In this document: positions 9,351 to 17,742 of the stretch, piece by piece
Numbering within the stretch: position 1 is the stretch's first letter
Layout of the letters: the number at the start of each line of letters is the position of its first letter
Source: CAVVAL01 sp963742725
GTDB lineage: Bacteria; Actinomycetota; Actinomycetes; Mycobacteriales; Cryptosporangiaceae
Assembly (NCBI GenBank): GCA_963742725.1
Contig: CAVUMX010000004.1
Span: 1-64,000 of the forward strand
Length of the DNA stretch: 64,000 bases
Reading direction: 5' to 3'
Position numbers and translations under genes: made by a program
The notes under the pieces: model-generated
The model's database searches: none
Seen by the model: only the letters and a program-made list of their open reading frames with translations
Told to the model about the DNA's origin: nothing

Positions 9351-9372
9351 ACGGAAGAAGGATTGACGACCT

Positions 9373-10389
9373 GTGTCGTTCGCACGCTCCGCCCAAGGGC
9401 GGTCCGTTCTCCTGCTGTCTCTGATCGTCGCGGCGCTGATGATCGTCACGGGTTCGCCGACGCCGGCACCCGCGGCCCCTGCCGCGACCGACCCCGAAGG
9501 CGGCACCCCCGCTCTCCGGAAGGCCCTCGCCGAGTCCTCCGCCGGCTACAGCGCCGCGAAGGCCAAGCTGGCGGCGTCCAAGAAGCGCCAGGCCGAGCTG
9601 GTGGTCAAGTCGCGCCAGGTCGAGGCCCAGGTCGCCGTCCTCAGCAAGGACGTCAACGCCCTCGCCGTCGCGGCGTTCAAGGGCGGCGAGCCGAGCATGA
9701 TGCAGGCCGCGCTCGACGCCGGCTCGATGGACACGTTCCTCGGCAAGTCCGAGATCGTCAGCGAGCTGTCGCGCCAGAACCAGACCAAGATCCGCGCGCT
9801 GACCAAGTCGCGCGACGAGATGAACAAGCAGAAGCGCCAGCTCGCGGACGAGATCAAGGTCCAGACCGCGGCCGAGAAGGCCATGGCCAAGCGCAAGGCG
9901 GACGCGGAGCGCGCGCTCGGCATCGCCACCGGCGGCTTCACCGGCGACGCGGGCGCACGGGCGTCCCGGTCGGCGCCGCGCAACTCCGACGGCTCGTTCC
10001 CGTCCCAGGGCTGCACCGAGGACGACCCGACCACCTCGGGCTGCCTCAGCCCGCGCACGCTCAGCGCGTTGCAGCAGGCCAAGGGCGCCGGCTTCACCCG
10101 GTACGTCGCGTGCTTCCGCTCGGCGTCCTTCGGTGAGCACGGCAAGGGCCGTGCCTGCGACTTCGCCGCCCAGAAGAGCGGGTTCGGCGGGGTGGCCACG
10201 GGTGGCGACAAGACCTACGGCAACAACCTGGCGAACTACTTCATCAACAACTCGGACAAGCTCGGCGTCCTGTACGTGATCTGGTTCAACCAGATCTGGA
10301 TGCCCAGCACCGGGTGGCGCGCATACAGCGGTGGCAACGGCGACCCGTCGTCGGACCACACCAACCACGTGCACCTGTCCGTCCAGTAA
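9373..10389 (+). CDS. Secreted coiled-coil protein with D,D-peptidase-like (ARB_07466) C-terminal domain
   Basis: 338 residues from GTG 9373, after GAAGAAGGA. Signal peptide about 1-35 (LLLSLIVAALMIVTGSPTPAPAA). Residues ~45-185 form a long charged coiled coil rich in Lys/Gln/Ala (as in NlpC/P60 partners and FtsX-linked hydrolases). Residues ~215-338 hold the catalytic-type domain: CLSPRTLSALQQAKGAGF, HGKGRACDF and the closing SSDHTNHVHLSV, whose His/Asp pattern resembles M15-like metallopeptidases. Probable role: peptidoglycan remodelling outside the membrane, under c-di-AMP riboswitch control, which ties it to turgor and wall homeostasis. Catalytic activity is inferred. Confidence 0.85.
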   Translation: MSFARSAQGRSVLLLSLIVAALMIVTGSPTPAPAAPAATDPEGGTPALRKALAESSAGYSAAKAKLAASKKRQAELVVKSRQVEAQVAVLSKDVNALAVAAFKGGEPSMMQAALDAGSMDTFLGKSEIVSELSRQNQTKIRALTKSRDEMNKQKRQLADEIKVQTAAEKAMAKRKADAERALGIATGGFTGDAGARASRSAPRNSDGSFPSQGCTEDDPTTSGCLSPRTLSALQQAKGAGFTRYVACFRSASFGEHGKGRACDFAAQKSGFGGVATGGDKTYGNNLANYFINNSDKLGVLYVIWFNQIWMPSTGWRAYSGGNGDPSSDHTNHVHLSVQ

Positions 10390-10465
10390 CAATCGGTTGA
10401 CCCTGCCCTGGAACGTGGGCATTCTCGACGCGCATTGATCCGATCTCTCGTGGACGGAGCGCGTC

Positions 10466-11668
10466 ATGAGGTCACGGCTGTGGGCGGCACTGACGGTCAC
10501 GTTCGCGTTCATCGTCCCGGTGCCGCCCCAGGCCGCGGCCGACCCGCCCGACACGCCGCGCGCCAAGGCGGTGTGGCAGCAGCGGTGGGCCCCGGACCCG
10601 CAGGTCAACGGCCTGGACGCGTTCGAGTTCATCGAGGAGGACCGGGCCAACTCGCACCCGGCGGGGCAGCCTCACATCAAGGTCGACGGCGCGAACTACC
10701 GGTTCACGATGCACACCGTCGACCGCGACAAGACCACGGACCGGCAGCGCCAGGAGGTCCGAGGTTCGCGCACGAGCGGCCAGGACCTGATCCTGCTCAA
10801 GGGCCAGACGTGGCGATTCACCCAGTCGATGTACATCCCCGGCTCGCTCAAGGCCACGACGAGCTTCACGCACATCATGCAGACCAAGGCGCCTGGCACG
10901 GGCACGCTGCCGATGCTGACGATGTCGCTGCAACGTCCGGGCGGCGTGCCGAAGATCCAGCTCAAGCTGACGTCCGGCAACGTCACCGTCGGCCAGACCA
11001 ACCTGGCGCCGCTCCAGAACCGCTGGATCGACATGGAGCTGGAGATGACGATCGGGGACGCGCCGAACGGCCGCGTCCGCTGGGTCGTCCGCGACGGCGC
11101 GACGACCGTCGTGGACGTCACGCGCAGCCGCGTCGACACGTGGCTGGAGGACCGCGTCCGGCCCAAGTGGGGGATCTACCGCTCGCTCGGTGACTCGTCC
11201 GGCTCGCTCCAGGACTGCTACCTGCTGCTGCGGAACCTCCGCGCCTACGAGTGGACGGACAGTCCGGCGCCCGTCTGGACCCAGCTCGAAGCAGAGGACG
11301 CGGTGATCTCGCGGGGCACCGTCCGCACCGACCATCGCGACTACACCGGCACCGGCTTCGTCGACATGGACGAGGCCTCCGGCGCTTACGTCGAGTGGCG
11401 CGTCAAGGCGGCGACCACCGGCCGGGCCAGCTTCACGGTCAAGTACGCCAACGGCAGCACGTCCACGGAACGGCCGATGGACGTCCGCGTCAACGGCGCG
11501 CTGGTGTCAGGCGCGCACCCGTTCAAGTACACGCTGTCGTGGGACGAGTGGGACACCCGGACGATCAGCGCGAACCTGGTGGCGGGCATGAACACCGTCC
11601 GGGTGACCACGACGACGGCCGGCGGCCCGAACCTCGACAACCTGCAGGTCCACCTCACCCCGGCATGA
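10466..11668 (+). CDS. Secreted polysaccharide lyase (heparin lyase I-like) with C-terminal carbohydrate-binding module
   Basis: 400 residues from ATG 10466. Signal peptide about 1-26 ending QAAA. Residues ~35-265 form a jelly-roll lyase fold with NGLDAFEFIEEDR, ANYRFTMHTVDRDKTTDRQR, KWGIYRS and LLLRNLRAYEW, typical of the family that cleaves uronate-containing glycans by beta-elimination. Residues ~275-400 look like a CBM35/CBM6 module (LEAEDAVISRGTV ... GTGFVDMD ... NLDNLQVHLTP). Extracellular degradation of an acidic polysaccharide is likely; the exact substrate cannot be deduced. The AraC gene follows after 7 bp. Confidence 0.8.
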   Translation: MRSRLWAALTVTFAFIVPVPPQAAADPPDTPRAKAVWQQRWAPDPQVNGLDAFEFIEEDRANSHPAGQPHIKVDGANYRFTMHTVDRDKTTDRQRQEVRGSRTSGQDLILLKGQTWRFTQSMYIPGSLKATTSFTHIMQTKAPGTGTLPMLTMSLQRPGGVPKIQLKLTSGNVTVGQTNLAPLQNRWIDMELEMTIGDAPNGRVRWVVRDGATTVVDVTRSRVDTWLEDRVRPKWGIYRSLGDSSGSLQDCYLLLRNLRAYEWTDSPAPVWTQLEAEDAVISRGTVRTDHRDYTGTGFVDMDEASGAYVEWRVKAATTGRASFTVKYANGSTSTERPMDVRVNGALVSGAHPFKYTLSWDEWDTRTISANLVAGMNTVRVTTTTAGGPNLDNLQVHLTPA

Positions 11669-11675
11669 TGGGTGC

Positions 11676-12488
11676 GTGACGACCACCAGCGACCACGGCA
11701 TCCTCGGCGGCCCGCACCAGGACTTCCAGCTGTACCGGTACCCGTGCTCGCCGGATCTCGCGAGCCTGGTCGAACGGCACTGGGTGACGCGGTGGGCACT
11801 GCCGCCCGGTGCAGAGTCGACGGTGACGTTGCTGCCGCACCCGTGCGTGAACGTCGTCCTCGATGGGGGCACGCTCGTGGTGTCCGGCGTGCAGCTCGGG
11901 CGGTTCACCCGGGTGCTGGCCGGTGCCGGCGGGGCGCACGGCGTGAAGTTCCGGCCGGGTGGATTCCTGCCGCTGCTCGGGTCGCCGGTGAGCGAGTTGA
12001 CCGGCCGTGTCCAGCCGCTGTCCGCGCTGTGGGGCGCCGACGTCACCCGGCTGGAGCGGACGCTGACCGCCACGAGCGACGTCGGCGAGCGGGTGCGCGC
12101 CGTCGAGGAGTTCCTGCGGCGGCGCTGGCCGGACCCCGACCCGAAGGTGGAGCTGGTCGGTGAGATCGTCCGCGCGTTGCTGCACGACCGGGCGGTCACC
12201 CGCGTCGACGACGTGACCAGGCGGTTCGGCCTCACCGCCCGTACGCTGCAAAGACTCTTCCACCGGTACGTCGGGGTCAGCCCGAAATGGGTGCTCCAGC
12301 GGTACCGGGTCCACGAGGCCGCGGCGCGTCTCGCCGAGGGCGGCGGCCGGTCGTGGGCCGAACTGGCGGTCGAGCTGGGCTACTTCGACCAGCCGCACTT
12401 CATCCGGGACTTCACGCGGGCGGTCGGGATGCCGCCGACGGAGTACCTGGCGGCGTGCGCCCGCCACGCCGCACCGATCCCCGCCTGA
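11676..12488 (+). CDS. AraC-family transcriptional regulator
   Basis: 270 residues from GTG 11676, 7 bp after the lyase stop, so probably co-transcribed with it. The N-terminal half (about 15-150) resembles the DUF6597 ligand domain that precedes AraC helix-turn-helices (YRYPCSPDLASLVERHW, VKFRPGGFLPLLG). The C-terminal DNA-binding domain (about 165-265) has two helix-turn-helices: VTRRFGLTARTLQRLFHRYV and AVELGYFDQPHFIRDFTRAV, with the family's GxxPxxY ending. Could regulate the upstream lyase; no operator is recognisable. Confidence 0.9.
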   Translation: MTTTSDHGILGGPHQDFQLYRYPCSPDLASLVERHWVTRWALPPGAESTVTLLPHPCVNVVLDGGTLVVSGVQLGRFTRVLAGAGGAHGVKFRPGGFLPLLGSPVSELTGRVQPLSALWGADVTRLERTLTATSDVGERVRAVEEFLRRRWPDPDPKVELVGEIVRALLHDRAVTRVDDVTRRFGLTARTLQRLFHRYVGVSPKWVLQRYRVHEAAARLAEGGGRSWAELAVELGYFDQPHFIRDFTRAVGMPPTEYLAACARHAAPIPA

Positions 12489-12699
12489 GTGGCAGCGCGG
12501 TTGTAGCTTTCAGCCCAGATCACCGAGTGGGGGACGGCTCGGGGTTTGCCCTGATTCCGTCAGTCGTCCGGTGGACCGCAGCTACACCCTACGGCGTAGA
12601 GAGATGTGCTTCCTGGGATGGAAGCGCTGGTCCCTCGGCGTTGGGAGGGTAGGACCACGGCTCCGGTACGGGGCTGACGGGGATGGGCGGGGAGGCCAC

Positions 12700-13512
12700 G
12701 TGAACGGCAGCACGACCGGTGTCGCGCCTAACACGCTGGGCCGGCGGATCGTCCGCGAGCTGCCGCTGATGGCCGTCCTCTACGTCGTCTACCAGCTCGG
12801 ACGGGTCGTCGCAGGCGAGCACGCGAGCGCGGCGTTCCACAACGCCGAGCAGATCTGGAACATCGAACGCTGGCTCCGGCTGCCGAACGAGGCCGCGATC
12901 CAGCTCTGGGCATGGGACTGGCCCGAGCTGATCCGGGCGTCCAACGGCTACTACGCCGCCGCGCACTTCCCGCTGACGATCGCCGTCCTGGTCTGGATCT
13001 TCGTCTGGCGGCCGGCCGCCTACCCGTGGTTCCGGTGGGCGCTGGTGATCCTCACGACCCTCGGACTGGTCGGCCACCTCGTTTATCCCCTCGCGCCGCC
13101 GCGGATGCTGACGCACCATGGCCTTGTGGACACGGGCATGCTGTTCGGACAGTCCGTCTACAGCCCTCCGGGCACGGGTATCGCCAACCAGTTCGCGGCG
13201 ATGCCGTCCCTGCACGTGGGCTGGGCGGCGCTGATCGCGATCGCCGTGATCGTGACGACCACGACCCGCTGGCGCTGGCTGGCGCTCGCGCACCCCGTCC
13301 TGACCCTGCTGGTCGTCGTCGTGACCGCGAACCACTACTGGCTCGACGGGCTCGTGGCCCTCGGCCTGCTGGCCATCGCGCTGTGGGCCGTGCGGGCGCT
13401 GCTCCCGTCCCGGCCGGCGCCGATCGAGACAAAGCCGGTCGAGAAAGTGCCGGTCGAGCCGGCCGGGCGTGACCTGGCCGGACCGCCGCCGCTGATCGGC
13501 GTGCCGACATGA
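12700..13512 (+). CDS. PAP2-superfamily membrane phosphatase/transferase
   Basis: 270 residues from GTG 12700, preceded by GGGGAGG; the upstream in-frame ATG at 12571 lacks a ribosome site. About six transmembrane segments. The active-site motifs are present: AAMPSLHVGWA (catalytic His) and ANHYWLDGLVALGL (second His and Asp). The family includes inositol phosphorylceramide synthase-like and phosphatidate phosphatase enzymes acting on lipid phosphates at the membrane. A Pro-rich cytoplasmic tail follows. The stop overlaps the start of the GtrA-type gene (ATGA), so the two are coupled and may act together in cell-envelope lipid/glycan assembly. Confidence 0.85.
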   Translation: MNGSTTGVAPNTLGRRIVRELPLMAVLYVVYQLGRVVAGEHASAAFHNAEQIWNIERWLRLPNEAAIQLWAWDWPELIRASNGYYAAAHFPLTIAVLVWIFVWRPAAYPWFRWALVILTTLGLVGHLVYPLAPPRMLTHHGLVDTGMLFGQSVYSPPGTGIANQFAAMPSLHVGWAALIAIAVIVTTTTRWRWLALAHPVLTLLVVVVTANHYWLDGLVALGLLAIALWAVRALLPSRPAPIETKPVEKVPVEPAGRDLAGPPPLIGVPT

Positions 13513-14032
13513 CGACCACCTGTGCGACCCTCGAAGTCCCCCGGGACTGGACGGTCCGCGTGCCGCTCGGTGGCCCCGGCCGCCCCGGTCGCTCCGATCA
13601 GGCGGGCACGCCTGGGTCGAGCGTGCGGTCGCGTTCGGGCGGTTCGTGCTCGTCGGCGGCACCGCCACGGCACTCACGAGCGTCCTGTTTCTGCTGCTCG
13701 GCACGGTCATGACGGCGACGGTCGCGAACACCGTGGCCACTGTCGTCACCACCATCGTGTCGAACCAGGCGCACGCGCGCTGGACGTTCCGCAGCGGTCG
13801 CCGGGGTGCGGGCATGCACCTGCGGGCAGGTCTCAGCGTCGCCATCACCTACCCCGTCACGACGCTCGCGCTGGTCATCCTGGACCGCGTCGACCCGTCG
13901 GCTAGCGCGGGCATGGAGCTTCTGGTCCTGTTCGCCGGTTCCGCCGTGGCCGGGCTGCTGCGGTACCTGCTCCTCCTGGTCGGTGTCTTCCCGGACAGTC
14001 CGGCGGCGTTCGCCCAGGCTCAGGCCCGGTAG
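13509..14032 (+). CDS. GtrA-family membrane protein, apparent frameshift near the N-terminus
   Basis: ATG 13509 overlaps the PAP2 stop (ATGA), the expected coupled start, and reads MTTTCATLEVPRDWTVRVPL. The GtrA domain itself (four transmembrane segments; VLVGGTATALTSVLFLLLG, VATVVTTIVSNQAHARWTF) is in a different frame, from about 13610 (HAWVERAVAFGRF) to 14032. One indel around 13595-13612 joins them. GtrA proteins are thought to help flip or assist transfer of prenyl-linked sugars. Without the frameshift, translation would have to start at GTG 13646, inside the first membrane segment. Either a real mutation or a sequencing error. The end overlaps the convergent DUF4142 gene by 13 bp. Confidence 0.65.
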
Positions 14033-15279
14033 AAGCGGCGGCCCCGGACGGCCCAGGTCATCGCGGCGCCGACGATCACGACCCCGATGACGAGGTACGG
14101 GTTGACGCTGTTGCCCCTGATCGGGAGCGACCCCTTCGGCTGCGGCGGCTCGGGCAGGGCCGCGAAGTTCACGAGCGAGGTGGCCTCCAGCATCGTGATG
14201 TGGTCGAGCACGATCGCGATGGCCCTGGTGGCGAACGTCCGGATCAGGTCGTTGCGGGTACCGGCGCGGATCGTCGCGAGCAGCCCATAGACGTTCCCGT
14301 GGGCGGCACGGAGCCGCTTGACGAAAACCTGGTCGTACGCTGCCGGGTTCGGCGCCGCCGTCATCTCGGCCATCCACGCCTGCTGGTCGGCGTTGGGCTC
14401 GGTGGGGAGCGGCACGTCGAGCTGGGCGGCGACGTTCTGGACGGTCTCGTCCAGCTCGGCGTGCCCGTCGATCATGTGCAGTCCGGCCTCCCTGACCGCC
14501 TCGTTCTGCGACCGTTCCTGCGCCTGCCGGCCGGAGGGGCCTTCCCAGAGCCCGGCGAGGCGGACCTTGACGAGGAAGTCCCGGTCAGCGAGCGTCAGCG
14601 GCCCGGTGGGGGTCTGGACGATGCCGGTCTCGGGGCGCTGGTCAGCCCCCGGCGCCGGGGGAAGAGGCAGCTCGGCCCAGGTCACCAGGCCGGTCTGTTC
14701 CAGGACGGTGATGTGGTCGAGCACGGTCGTCATGCACTGCTCGGAGAACTGGCGGACGAGAGTGTTGCGCGTGCCGGCCCGCATCTTGGCCAGCAGCTGG
14801 TAGACGCCACCGTGCGCGCCCCGGAGCAGGTCGGTGAACCGCTGCTCGAACTGCGCGTCGGAGTTGGCCTTCTTCATCTGGTTGATCCGGCTGACGAGCT
14901 CGCCGGTCATCTCGCTCGGCAGCGTCACGCCCAGCTGCTGGCCGAGTTGGATCACCCGCGCGTCGAGCTGGTTGTGGCCGTCGATGAGGTGCTGGCCCGC
15001 CTCGCGGATCCTCGGGTTGCTGCTCTTCTCCATTGCCATCCGCCCGGCCGGCCCTTCCCAGAGCCCAGCCAGCCGGACCTTCACCAGCATGTCCCGGTCG
15101 GCGGCGGTCAGCGGGCCGAACGGCGTCTGCTGGACGCTGTTGTCGGCCGCCTGCGCGCTCGGCGCGGACACGGCGAAGAACAGGCTGGCGAGTAACGGGA
15201 TGAGTACCAGCAAGGCGCCCCGGCGTCGGTTGACCCCGCTGATCAGACCAAGGGCCTGATCGTCTCGTGTGCTCGTCAA
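14020..15279 (-). CDS. Secreted, membrane-anchored protein with two DUF4142 domains
   Basis: 419 residues from TTG 15279, chosen because AGGAGG sits 5 bp upstream; an ATG at 15309 has none. Signal segment about 17-45 (GALLVLIPLLASLFFAVSAPSAQA). Two similar ~165-residue DUF4142 helical bundles follow: the first opens TPFGPLTAADRDMLVKVRLA, the second TPTGPLTLADRDFLVKVRLA; both carry AGLWEGP, DGH and AGTRN motifs. A C-terminal transmembrane helix (NPYLVIGVVIVGAAMTWAV) followed by RGRRFYRA anchors it with the domains outside. DUF4142 is a ferritin-like fold; the conserved His/Glu may bind metal, but function is unknown. Confidence 0.8.
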   Translation of the reverse strand: MTSTRDDQALGLISGVNRRRGALLVLIPLLASLFFAVSAPSAQAADNSVQQTPFGPLTAADRDMLVKVRLAGLWEGPAGRMAMEKSSNPRIREAGQHLIDGHNQLDARVIQLGQQLGVTLPSEMTGELVSRINQMKKANSDAQFEQRFTDLLRGAHGGVYQLLAKMRAGTRNTLVRQFSEQCMTTVLDHITVLEQTGLVTWAELPLPPAPGADQRPETGIVQTPTGPLTLADRDFLVKVRLAGLWEGPSGRQAQERSQNEAVREAGLHMIDGHAELDETVQNVAAQLDVPLPTEPNADQQAWMAEMTAAPNPAAYDQVFVKRLRAAHGNVYGLLATIRAGTRNDLIRTFATRAIAIVLDHITMLEATSLVNFAALPEPPQPKGSLPIRGNSVNPYLVIGVVIVGAAMTWAVRGRRFYRA

Positions 15280-15300
15280 GAGGCCCTCCTGGCGTTCGTT

Positions 15301-15350
15301 CCCGTACACGTCATGGCGGTCCCTCGGGATCGCTCGTCACGGTGTACGGG
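15301..15350. repeat. Inverted repeat CCCGTACAC / GTGTACGGG in the divergent promoter region
   Basis: Perfect 9-bp arms at 15301-15309 and 15342-15350, 32 bp apart, between the DUF4142 gene (start 15279, minus) and lysyl-tRNA synthetase (start 15423, plus). The spacing of about four helical turns between arm centres would suit a dimeric regulator or DNA loop. Confidence 0.4.
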
Positions 15351-15422
15351 GAGTTACGTGCGCCGGTTCAAGCAAGCCGGTGCGGGGACGAACGGTCGGC
15401 GGCCGGCCCGTATCCTGGACAG

Positions 15423-17054
15423 GTGTCTGAAGCTGTGACGAACGACTGGGTGGCCCGTACCGCCGACGACGTGATCACCGAGGCGGAACGCCGGTACCCG
15501 GGCGAGGTGATCACGTCCGCGTCGGGCGTCAGCCCGTCCGGCCCGATCCACCTCGGCAACCTGCGCGAGGTGATGGTTCCGCACCTGGTCGCCGACGAGA
15601 TCCGGCGCCGCGGGGTACCGAGTCGGCACATCCTGTCGTGGGATGACTACGACCGCCTGCGCAAGGTCCCCGCTGGCGTGCCTGAGTCGTTCGCCGAGCA
15701 CATCGGGCGGCCGCTCACGGCTGTCCCGGACCCGTGTGGCCAGCACGAGAGCTGGGCGGAGCACTTCAAGGAGCCGTTCCGGGCGGCGCTCGCCGAGCTG
15801 GGCGTAGAGCTGGTGGAGATCAGCCAGACGGCGATGTACACGTCCGGGGCGTACGAGCAGCAGATCGTCTCGGCGATGCGCCGCCGCGCGGACATCGACG
15901 CGGTGCTCGGCCGGTACCGCACCAAGCGCACGGCCGAGGCGGCCGAGGACGAGGACGACGACGCGTACTACCCGTTCAAGCCGTACTGCGAGACGTGCGG
16001 CCGCGACACGACCACCGTCACCGCGTTCGACGACGACACCACCGAGCTGAGCTACACCTGCGAGTGCGGCGGCGCCGGCGGGCCGAAGCCGATCGCGCAG
16101 GTCCCCGGCAAGCTCGTGTGGAAGGTCGACTGGCCGATGCGCTGGGCGTACGAGCGCGTGACGTTCGAGCCGGGCGGCGTCGACCACTCGTCGCCGGGGT
16201 CCAGCTTCACCGTCGGGTCGCAGCTTGTCCGCGAGATCTTCGCCGCCGAACCGCCGCACTACGTCGGGTACGCGTTCGTCGGCACCAGCGGCTCGGCGAA
16301 GATGAGCGGGTCGAAGGGCGCGGCGCCGACCCCGTCCGACGCGCTGCGGATCTTCGAGGCACCGCTGCTGCGCTGGCTTTACGCGCGGCGCAAGCCCAAC
16401 CAGGCCATCACGCTGGCGTTCAACCAGGAAGTCAGCCGCACCTACGACGAGTGGGACGCGTTGAGCCGCCGCGTCGCCGAGGGCACCGGCGAGGCGCTCG
16501 ACGCGGTGATCCGGGCCCGCGCGACGGGCACCGCGGCCGGGCCGGTCGTCGTGACGCCGCGCCCGCTGCCGTTCCGCACCCTCGCGTCCGTCGCCGACAT
16601 CACCGCCGGCGACGAGCAACAGGTGGTCCGGATCCTGCGCGACATGACCACCCCTGACCTCGAACTCGACGAGGTGCAGCCCCGGCTCGACAAGGCCCAG
16701 GCCTGGGTCACCGAGTACGTCGCCGCCGAGGACCGCACCCAGGTGCGCGACCAGCCCGACCTCGACCTGCTCGCCGGCCTCACCGAATCGCAGCGGCACG
16801 CACTCAAGCTGCTCCAGGACGGGCTCCAGGAGCACTGGTCGCTCGACGGCCTCACGACCCTGCTCTACGGCATCCCGAAGATCCAGCTCGGCCTCCCGAT
16901 GGACGTCAAGCCGACGCCGGAGCTGAAGGCGGCGCAGCGGGCCTGGTTCGTCCTCGTGTACCAGCTGCTCGTCGGCCGCGACACCGGGCCGCGCCTGCCC
17001 ACCCTCCTGCTCTCGCTGGGCGCCGACCGCGTCCGCTCCCTCCTGACCGCCTGA
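15423..17054 (+). CDS. lysS: Lysyl-tRNA synthetase, class I
   Basis: 543 residues from GTG 15423 (VSEAVTNDWVARTADDVI). The class I ATP-binding signatures are present: PSGPIHLGNLRE (HIGH-type) and KMSGSKG (KMSKS-type, about residue 297). A zinc-ribbon-like insertion CETCGRDTTT ... CECGG (about 195-225) and the C-terminal anticodon helical cage are as in archaeal/actinobacterial class I LysRS. It charges tRNA-Lys with lysine in the cytoplasm. Some actinomycetes keep both class I and class II LysRS, so it may not be the only one in the genome. Followed by a strong terminator. Confidence 0.95.
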   Translation: MSEAVTNDWVARTADDVITEAERRYPGEVITSASGVSPSGPIHLGNLREVMVPHLVADEIRRRGVPSRHILSWDDYDRLRKVPAGVPESFAEHIGRPLTAVPDPCGQHESWAEHFKEPFRAALAELGVELVEISQTAMYTSGAYEQQIVSAMRRRADIDAVLGRYRTKRTAEAAEDEDDDAYYPFKPYCETCGRDTTTVTAFDDDTTELSYTCECGGAGGPKPIAQVPGKLVWKVDWPMRWAYERVTFEPGGVDHSSPGSSFTVGSQLVREIFAAEPPHYVGYAFVGTSGSAKMSGSKGAAPTPSDALRIFEAPLLRWLYARRKPNQAITLAFNQEVSRTYDEWDALSRRVAEGTGEALDAVIRARATGTAAGPVVVTPRPLPFRTLASVADITAGDEQQVVRILRDMTTPDLELDEVQPRLDKAQAWVTEYVAAEDRTQVRDQPDLDLLAGLTESQRHALKLLQDGLQEHWSLDGLTTLLYGIPKIQLGLPMDVKPTPELKAAQRAWFVLVYQLLVGRDTGPRLPTLLLSLGADRVRSLLTA

Positions 17055-17067
17055 CCCACTTTCCGCC

Positions 17068-17110
17068 TTGGGGTGGGATCGACGAGCCTGGCTCGCTGAT
17101 CCCACCCCAA
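17068..17110 (+). terminator. Terminator hairpin after lysyl-tRNA synthetase
   Basis: Perfect 13-bp inverted repeat TTGGGGTGGGATC (17068-17080) / GATCCCACCCCAA (17098-17110). An inner hairpin CGAGC/GCTCG (17083-17087 / 17091-17095) stacks within it. It begins 13 bp after the stop. Confidence 0.75.
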
Positions 17111-17266
17111 CCGCGTCGGGCCCCGCCGTAGAACTTTTCTGGATCAATTCCAGAAAGGGTCGAACCATCAGGAAAGCGTTTTCGTGAGGAAGGTGTCCGC
17201 GGATCGACCGCGGGCCTCACCACCCGCCCACCGGGTGGCAGACAGCAACTCGCAGGGGAGAGTCCA

Positions 17267-17656
17267 ATGTCTACGAAGACGCGTACCAACCTGATCCGCG
17301 CCGCCGTGCTCCTTGGCGCCGGTGGCGTGATGGTCGCCGGCCTGGCACCGTCGGCCGGCGCGGCGCAGGCTGGCGACGTGCAGGCGGCCCAGGCCGTCAC
17401 CGTCACCGTCAACCAGCAGGGCAACTACACCGCCGCGCTCTGCGTCGGCGACATCCTGGAAGCCCGGTGCGTCGAGGGCGTCCGCCGCGGTCAGACGCGG
17501 ACGTTCACCGTCAACCCGCCGGCCAACTCGCCGGTGTCCGTGCGGCTGCTCGTCAACGGTGGCGGCGACGCCAGCATCGACGTGGTGACCCGCGGCAACG
17601 CGCTGCGGTTCCAGACCGGTGGCAGCGCGGCGCGGCCGACGATCGTCCGCCGCTAG
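17267..17656 (+). CDS. Small secreted hypothetical protein
   Basis: 129 residues from ATG 17267, with GGGGAGAG 7 bp upstream. Signal peptide about 1-33 (AAVLLGAGGVMVAGLAPSAGAA). The mature part is beta-rich with two Cys (AALCVGDILEARCVEG) that could form a disulfide, and a repeated hydrophobic/Gly pattern (PVSVRLLVNGGGDASIDVV). No family recognised. It is a single transcription unit between two strong hairpins. Confidence 0.7.
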   Translation: MSTKTRTNLIRAAVLLGAGGVMVAGLAPSAGAAQAGDVQAAQAVTVTVNQQGNYTAALCVGDILEARCVEGVRRGQTRTFTVNPPANSPVSVRLLVNGGGDASIDVVTRGNALRFQTGGSAARPTIVRR

Positions 17657-17665
17657 TTCACGGAG

Positions 17666-17695
17666 CCGACCTGGCCGGGGCCCAGGCCAGGTCGG
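17666..17695 (+). terminator. Hairpin terminator after the secreted protein gene
   Basis: Perfect 11-bp repeat CCGACCTGGCC / GGCCAGGTCGG with an 8-nt loop, starting 10 bp after the stop. Confidence 0.75.
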
Positions 17696-17710
17696 AACCC
17701 GCTCGACGTT

Positions 17711-17742
17711 CCACGCCCCGGTCATCGAAGATCGGGGCGTGG
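17711..17742 (+). promoter_or_regulatory. Inverted repeat enclosing the MFS start codon
   Basis: Perfect 10-bp repeat CCACGCCCCG (17711-17720) / CGGGGCGTGG (17733-17742), with three further pairs ATC/GAT inside. The GTG start at 17739 lies in the right arm, so the mRNA hairpin would block initiation; as DNA it could be an operator. Confidence 0.5.
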
